Source: Rhizobiales bacterium 32-66-11
GTDB lineage: Bacteria; Pseudomonadota; Alphaproteobacteria; Rhizobiales; Xanthobacteraceae
Length of the DNA: 33,229 bases
Direction: 5' to 3'
NCBI GenBank assembly: GCA_002304505.1
Contig: NCEH01000134.1
Span: 1-33,229 of the forward strand
Below are positions 31,838 to 33,229 of this stretch, piece by piece. Below the pieces are notes generated by a model. It did no database searches. It was not told the DNA's origin and saw only the letters and a program-made list of their open reading frames with translations. The translations under genes and the position numbers were made by a program. Position 1 is the stretch's first letter, and the number at the start of each line of letters is the position of its first letter.

Positions 31838-33229
31838 TCAAGCGCCGGCGGCGTGGCCGCCGATATGTGCGGGCGCCGGGCCTTCCGCCGGCTGCACCAG
31901 GCGCGGGCCGAGCACCTTGGCGAGCACTTCGTCGCGCGGGCCAAACCCGTGCACCACGCCTTCGTTCAGCAGCAGGATATAATCGCACAAACCGAGGCTG
32001 TTGGTCTTGTGCGTGACCAGGACCACGGTGCGCCCGGCCTTGCGCAGCGCCTGCACCGCCACCATCAGCGCCTGTTCGCCGGCGGCGTCGAGGCTGGCGT
32101 TGGGCTCGTCCAGCACCACCAAAGCGGGGCTTCCGTAAATGGCGCGGGCGAGCGCGAGGCGCTGGCGCTGCCCGCCGGACAGCGAGGCCCCGCTTTCGCC
32201 GATCTCGGTGTTATAGCCGCGCGGCAGGCGCTGGATCATCTCGTGCACGCCGGCCATCTGCGCGGCCTGCACCACCTGCGCCTCGTCGCGGGCCGTGAAG
32301 CGGGCGATATTGTCGGCGATCGAGCCGGCGAACAATTCCACGTCCTGCGGCAGATAGCCGAGGCAGCGGCCGAGCTGCTCGGGGTCCCAATGGCCAAGGT
32401 CGGACCCGTCGAGCCGCACCGCGCCGGCGCTGGCCGGCCACACGCCCACCAGCACGCGGGCAAGGCTCGATTTCCCTGCGGCGCTCGGGCCGATGATGCC
32501 GAGCACGGCGCCCGCCGGCACCGCGAACGAGACCCCCCGCAGCACCGGCACGTCGCGGCCCGGCGCGTGGGCGACCAGATTTTCCACCTGCAACGCGCCG
32601 GTGGGATCGGGCAGGCGCATGCGGGCGGCGGGCGGCGGCGACATGCGCAACAGCTCCTGCACCCGGCGGAACGCCGAGCGCGTCGCCACGATGCCCTTCC
32701 AATTGCCGATCGCCATCTCGATCGGCTGGATGCAGCGCCCGACGATGATCGAGGCGGCGATCATCATGCCTGGCGAGATTTCCCGGTTGATGGCGAGATA
32801 GGCGCCGAGCCCGAGGATCAGGCTCTGCATGAACATGCGGTTGAACTTGGTGGCGGCCATCAGGAACGCCGCCCGGTCGGACGCCAGCGCCTGCCAGCCG
32901 AGCGCGGCGCCGCGATGAGAGATCCAGCGCTCGCGCAATTGCCGCACCATGCCCATGGCCTGGAGCACCTCGGCATTGCGGAAGGTGGTAGTGGCCTCGT
33001 TATTGGCGCTGATGTTGGCCTTTGTCGCCCGGTCGAGGATCGGCCGCGTCACCTTGTCGTTGGCAAAGGCGAGCACGCCGGAAATCACGCAGCTCACCAC
33101 CGCCAGTATGCCGTACTAGGGATGCAGCAGGGTGGCGAAGATGATGTAGATCGGCACCCAGGGCACGTCGCAGCAGGAGATCAGGCCGGGGCCGGCGAAG
33201 AATTCGCGCACCGTGTCGACATCCCGCAG
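31838..33229 (-). pseudogene. Type I secretion ABC transporter ATPase/permease (PrtD/HlyB-like) with an in-frame amber codon; 5' end outside window
   Basis: This is an inner-membrane exporter with a membrane domain followed by a nucleotide-binding domain. The C-terminal part is intact: Walker A GIIGPSAAGKSSL, Q-loop LPQDVELFAGSI, signature LSGGQRQRLALARAI, Walker B LVVLDEPNASLD and H-loop VLVTHKTN. Reading back past GTG 33100, the same frame continues to the window edge with LRDVDTVREFFAGPG and DVPWVPIYIIFATLLHP, clear PrtD-type sequence. It is interrupted by TAG at 33118-33116 where homologues have Trp (HPW-Y). One G-to-A change of TGG would explain it. The remnant downstream could restart at GTG 33100 but would lack much of the membrane domain. 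Its hlyD partner follows after 10 bases. Confidence 0.88.

Overview
The window is ordinary-looking, GC-rich chromosomal DNA from an alphaproteobacterium, most likely order Hyphomicrobiales (Rhizobiales). A Xanthobacteraceae-like or Bradyrhizobium/Azorhizobium-like relative is my best guess. The reasons are the nfuA-tsaB-rimI-fur-plsC-miaB-phoH-ybeY gene order, the rsmB-heparinase-purH order, a FixL/FixJ/FixK oxygen-sensing cluster, divergent argH/tlpA, and palindromic intergenic repeats of rhizobial type. No tRNA, rRNA, insertion sequence, prophage or CRISPR array was seen.

Layout. 1-6321 (minus strand): housekeeping operon for Fe-S assembly (nfuA), tRNA and ribosome modification (tsaB, rimI, miaB, ybeY), a Fur/Mur regulator, a PlsC acyltransferase and PhoH. 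6619-12450 (plus): htpX, rsmB, a heparinase II/III family protein and purH, ending at a strong hairpin. 12567-18116: the oxygen-response block, with hemN (plus), fixK (minus), fixL-fixJ (plus) and a single-domain receiver (plus). It carries three FixK-type boxes and one palindrome resembling a FixJ site. 18284-20953: a protein acetyltransferase of the acyl-CoA-synthetase plus GNAT type. 20959-25243 (minus): a small frameshifted gene, lysA, an LptM-like lipoprotein gene, bluB and argH. 25259-26032 (plus): tlpA. 26081-30110 (minus): a serine beta-lactamase-family hydrolase, then 3-hydroxybutyryl-CoA dehydrogenase with etfA and etfB behind a clear promoter. 30286-33229 (minus): a type I secretion pair (HlyD-like adaptor and ABC ATPase), cut by the window edge.

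How the genes work together. In the normal circuit haem-FixL senses oxygen and phosphorylates FixJ. FixJ activates fixK, and FixK acts at TTG(A/C)-N6-(T/G)CAA boxes, seen here before hemN, before the receiver gene and before fixK itself. TlpA (cytochrome oxidase maturation), HemN (oxygen-independent haem synthesis) and possibly the acetyltransferase fit a respiratory, low-oxygen theme.

The most striking observations are lesions in otherwise well-preserved genes. FixL lacks the G1 ATP-binding box through a clean in-frame gap. ArgH lacks about 70 residues, including the HTARSRNDQ segment. The type I secretion ATPase has an in-frame amber codon where a Trp codon is expected. The small gene after lysA is one base out of frame. 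These are either real gene decay or assembly/consensus errors, and the sequence alone cannot decide between the two.
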